Positions 62,765-64,000 of a DNA stretch of 64,000 nucleotides are shown here, in pieces. Below the pieces are notes generated by a model that had not been told where the DNA came from, did not search any database, and was given only the letters and a program-made list of their open reading frames with translations. The DNA is taken from contig NZ_SJPR01000003.1 of assembly GCF_007859955.1 (NCBI RefSeq), forward strand, positions 62,001-126,000. Direction: 5' to 3'. The translations under genes were made by a program, and so were the position numbers. Source of the DNA: Botrimarina colliarenosi (GTDB taxonomy: Bacteria > Planctomycetota > Planctomycetia > Pirellulales > Lacipirellulaceae). Position 1 is the stretch's first letter; the number at the start of each line of letters is the position of its first letter.

Positions 62765-63421
62765 TCAGGTCGTCGGGTGGGCTTCACGCCACTGCTGGCC
62801 GAGGCTTCCGACCGCCGAGTGCAGCCGACTCTTGACCGTGCCGACCGGCACGCTCAGTTCGTCAGCCGCCTCGCGGTACTTCATGCCGCGGAAGTAGACG
62901 AGCGACACCACCTGCTGGAGCGGTTCCGGCAGACTGGCGACGGCTCGCCTCACCCATTCACTACGCTCGGCGGTCTCGAAGCGTTCGCCGGGGCCCGACT
63001 CTCCTGAAGGAAGGAGGTCGATCAGCGAGCCGGAGTCCGATTGCTCCGCCCGGGCCGAGCGGTTCAGGCTGACCGCTTGGTGACGCTTGTTCCGGCGTTG
63101 CAGGTCAATCGCCCGGTTCGTGGCGACGGTGTAAAGCCACGGGCGGAACTTCCGACCGGAGTCAAACAGGTGGCCCTTGCGGTGGACCTGCAGGAAAGTG
63201 GCCTGGAAGGCGTCCTCGGCCAGGGCGGCGTCGCCCAGATAACGGCGGAGGAAGCTGTAAAGCTCGCGCTCATAGCGTTGGATGAGCGTCGCGAGGTAGG
63301 GGCGGTCTTCGGCGGCCGTCTGGTGCAGCGCCAAGAGCTGCTCGTCCGAGAGCTGCTCCAGGGGCGTCGCCAGGAGGGCGGCCGAGTCGGTGCTGCGAAC
63401 TTCCGTGGCTTGCGTGGTCAT
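62765..63421 (-). CDS. ECF RNA polymerase sigma factor
   Basis: 218 residues from ATG. Region 2: LIQRYERELYSFLRRYLGDA, AEDAFQATFLQVHRKGHLFD, FRPWLYTVATNRAIDLQRRN. Region 4: ASLPEPLQQVVSLVYFRGMK, REAADELSVPVGTVKSRLHS. A Ser/Gly/Glu linker separates them. The next gene on the same strand carries an anti-sigma-like start, so the two may form a regulatory pair. Confidence 0.92.
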   Translation of the reverse strand: MTTQATEVRSTDSAALLATPLEQLSDEQLLALHQTAAEDRPYLATLIQRYERELYSFLRRYLGDAALAEDAFQATFLQVHRKGHLFDSGRKFRPWLYTVATNRAIDLQRRNKRHQAVSLNRSARAEQSDSGSLIDLLPSGESGPGERFETAERSEWVRRAVASLPEPLQQVVSLVYFRGMKYREAADELSVPVGTVKSRLHSAVGSLGQQWREAHPTT

Positions 63422-63961
63422 AATCCTGCGAACTCCTCTTCTCGAGAGTTCGACGGCCCGAGGGAACGAGTCCTTGCTTCCCCGACGTCTTCATTGGTAA
63501 TTCCGCCGCCCCTCACGAGCTCACTCGCGGTCTTCCTTGGGGCTTTGGATCGCTGCTTCAAGCGGGTTGCCGCACCTCCATGCGGGCGGCTTCCACTCGC
63601 TGCACCTCTGTTGATTTGCAATGACTGTGCCATTCTTGCGACCGCACTGGTTCTGTAGGGGGGGCGGCGACCCCTAAATCATTCTTGGACAGCGGTTTAC
63701 GCTTGGTAGGCGCCTATTTGTTCAGGCCTCTACCGGATGATAGCATTTCTGACGAACTGTCAAAAATGCAATTTTGGGATTCCGAGCTGCCAATCCAGTC
63801 GTCTCGTAATGGGACGATTGTCTGATTTCGCGGCGCCATTAGGAGACGCCGCACCACGCCGGGAAGTTCCCGCCTGCCGCCTTAAATCGCGGAGAGAGAA
63901 GGGTTTGTGAATTGTCTCACAAAGCGGGCAGCCGCGAAGAAGCCGTGCGGCTCGCCGTCGC
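63422..63961. other. 540-nt upstream region of the sigma gene
   Basis: No gene is supported. A possible promoter lies on the - strand at 63738-63764. A small hairpin TTTGTGA/TCACAAA occurs at about 63903-63922, and AGCCGC/GCGGCT at about 63931-63953. The sequence at 63740-63800 is clearly more AT-rich than its surroundings. Confidence 0.5.
63738..63764 (-). promoter_or_regulatory. possible sigma-70-like promoter, long leader before the sigma gene
   Basis: On the - strand TTGACA (perfect -35, 63759-63764) is followed after 15 nt by TATCAT (63738-63743). The spacer is short by about two bases. It would give a leader of about 310 nt before the sigma factor ATG. Confidence 0.4.
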
Positions 63962-64000
63962 CTACGCCGCCGCCGACAACTCACGGCCGGCATAGTAGGC
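63962..64000 (-). CDS. possible C-terminal end of a gene continuing beyond the window
   Basis: One - strand frame reads AYYAGRELSAAA and then a TAG stop, with a GC hairpin just downstream. Only 12 residues are visible, too few to identify a protein. It may be chance. Confidence 0.2.
   Translation of the reverse strand, partial: AYYAGRELSAAA

Noticed and set aside
63760..63993. 77-codon - strand frame at the window end
   Set aside because: Begins with a run of Arg codons and crosses the AT-rich region without coding character.
63890..64000. tmRNA-like end with a short open reading frame
   Set aside because: No alanine tag ending in LAA, no tRNA-like end with GTTCGATTC and no CCA within the window; the pieces read as chance.

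Overview
The window comes from a high-GC planctomycete, most probably of the order Pirellulales. The evidence is the gene content: a PEP-CTERM secreted protein, a formylglycine-type sulfatase, a DUF1559/pseudopilin-like protein beside an ECF sigma factor, GxxExxY relics, and several small proteins I know only as planctomycete families. Placement below order is inference. No tRNA, rRNA, CRISPR array, prophage or intact insertion sequence was found.

Region 1 (1-16.7 kb) is a nearly complete S10-spc-alpha ribosomal superoperon on the + strand. It runs rplC (cut by the window edge), rplD, rplW, rplB, rpsS, rplV, rpsC, rplP, rpmC, rpsQ, rplN, rplX, rplE, rpsZ, rpsH, rplF, rplR, rpsE, rplO, secY, adk, map, then after a gap with a REP-like hairpin and a good promoter, rpmJ, rpsM, rpsK, rpsD, rpoA, rplQ, closed by a strong terminator at 16691-16729. 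The spacers (mostly 60-200 bp) are unusually long for this operon, and several hold degenerate word-repeat hairpins directly upstream of start codons. rpsC and rplP overlap by 62 nt.

Region 2 (16.9-33.5 kb) is mixed housekeeping and accessory: a small HExxH protein, a lipoprotein, class II fructose-bisphosphate aldolase, a Uma2-family protein, a DUF3891 protein, a CPA1 antiporter, rpmA, obgE, a DUF188 protein, a PEP-CTERM protein, an EEP-fold phosphoesterase, a GAF protein, a dicarboxylate symporter and a PIN toxin-antitoxin pair. The rpmA-obgE gap holds a 159-bp MITE-like element nested in an outer inverted pair.

Region 3 (33.5-49.8 kb) is metabolic and envelope: ilvB, a sulfatase, a HemD-HemE fusion, folK-panC-lgt, a PDZ protein, rlmN, sppA, a TIM-barrel epimerase-like protein and an M42-like aminopeptidase.

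Region 4 (49.8-64 kb) holds an ECF sigma/anti-sigma pair, three small FliL-like exported proteins, an oligopeptide ABC transporter operon (SBP, OppB, OppC, fused OppDF), a planctomycete protein of unknown role, and a second ECF sigma factor followed by a gene that appears to join an anti-sigma-like N-terminus to a pseudopilin/DUF1559 body.

The most unusual signal is a family of imperfect inverted pairs. Each arm is a short word (about 7-10 bp) repeated roughly three times with drift, and the word differs at each locus. Some copies are empty hairpins. Two, both in the opp operon, bracket miniature ORFs that look like GxxExxY proteins with the middle deleted, and their right arms supply possible start codons for the next gene. 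Two further dispersed repeat families (a REP-like 27-mer hairpin and an 81-82 bp palindrome) also occur as multiple copies.
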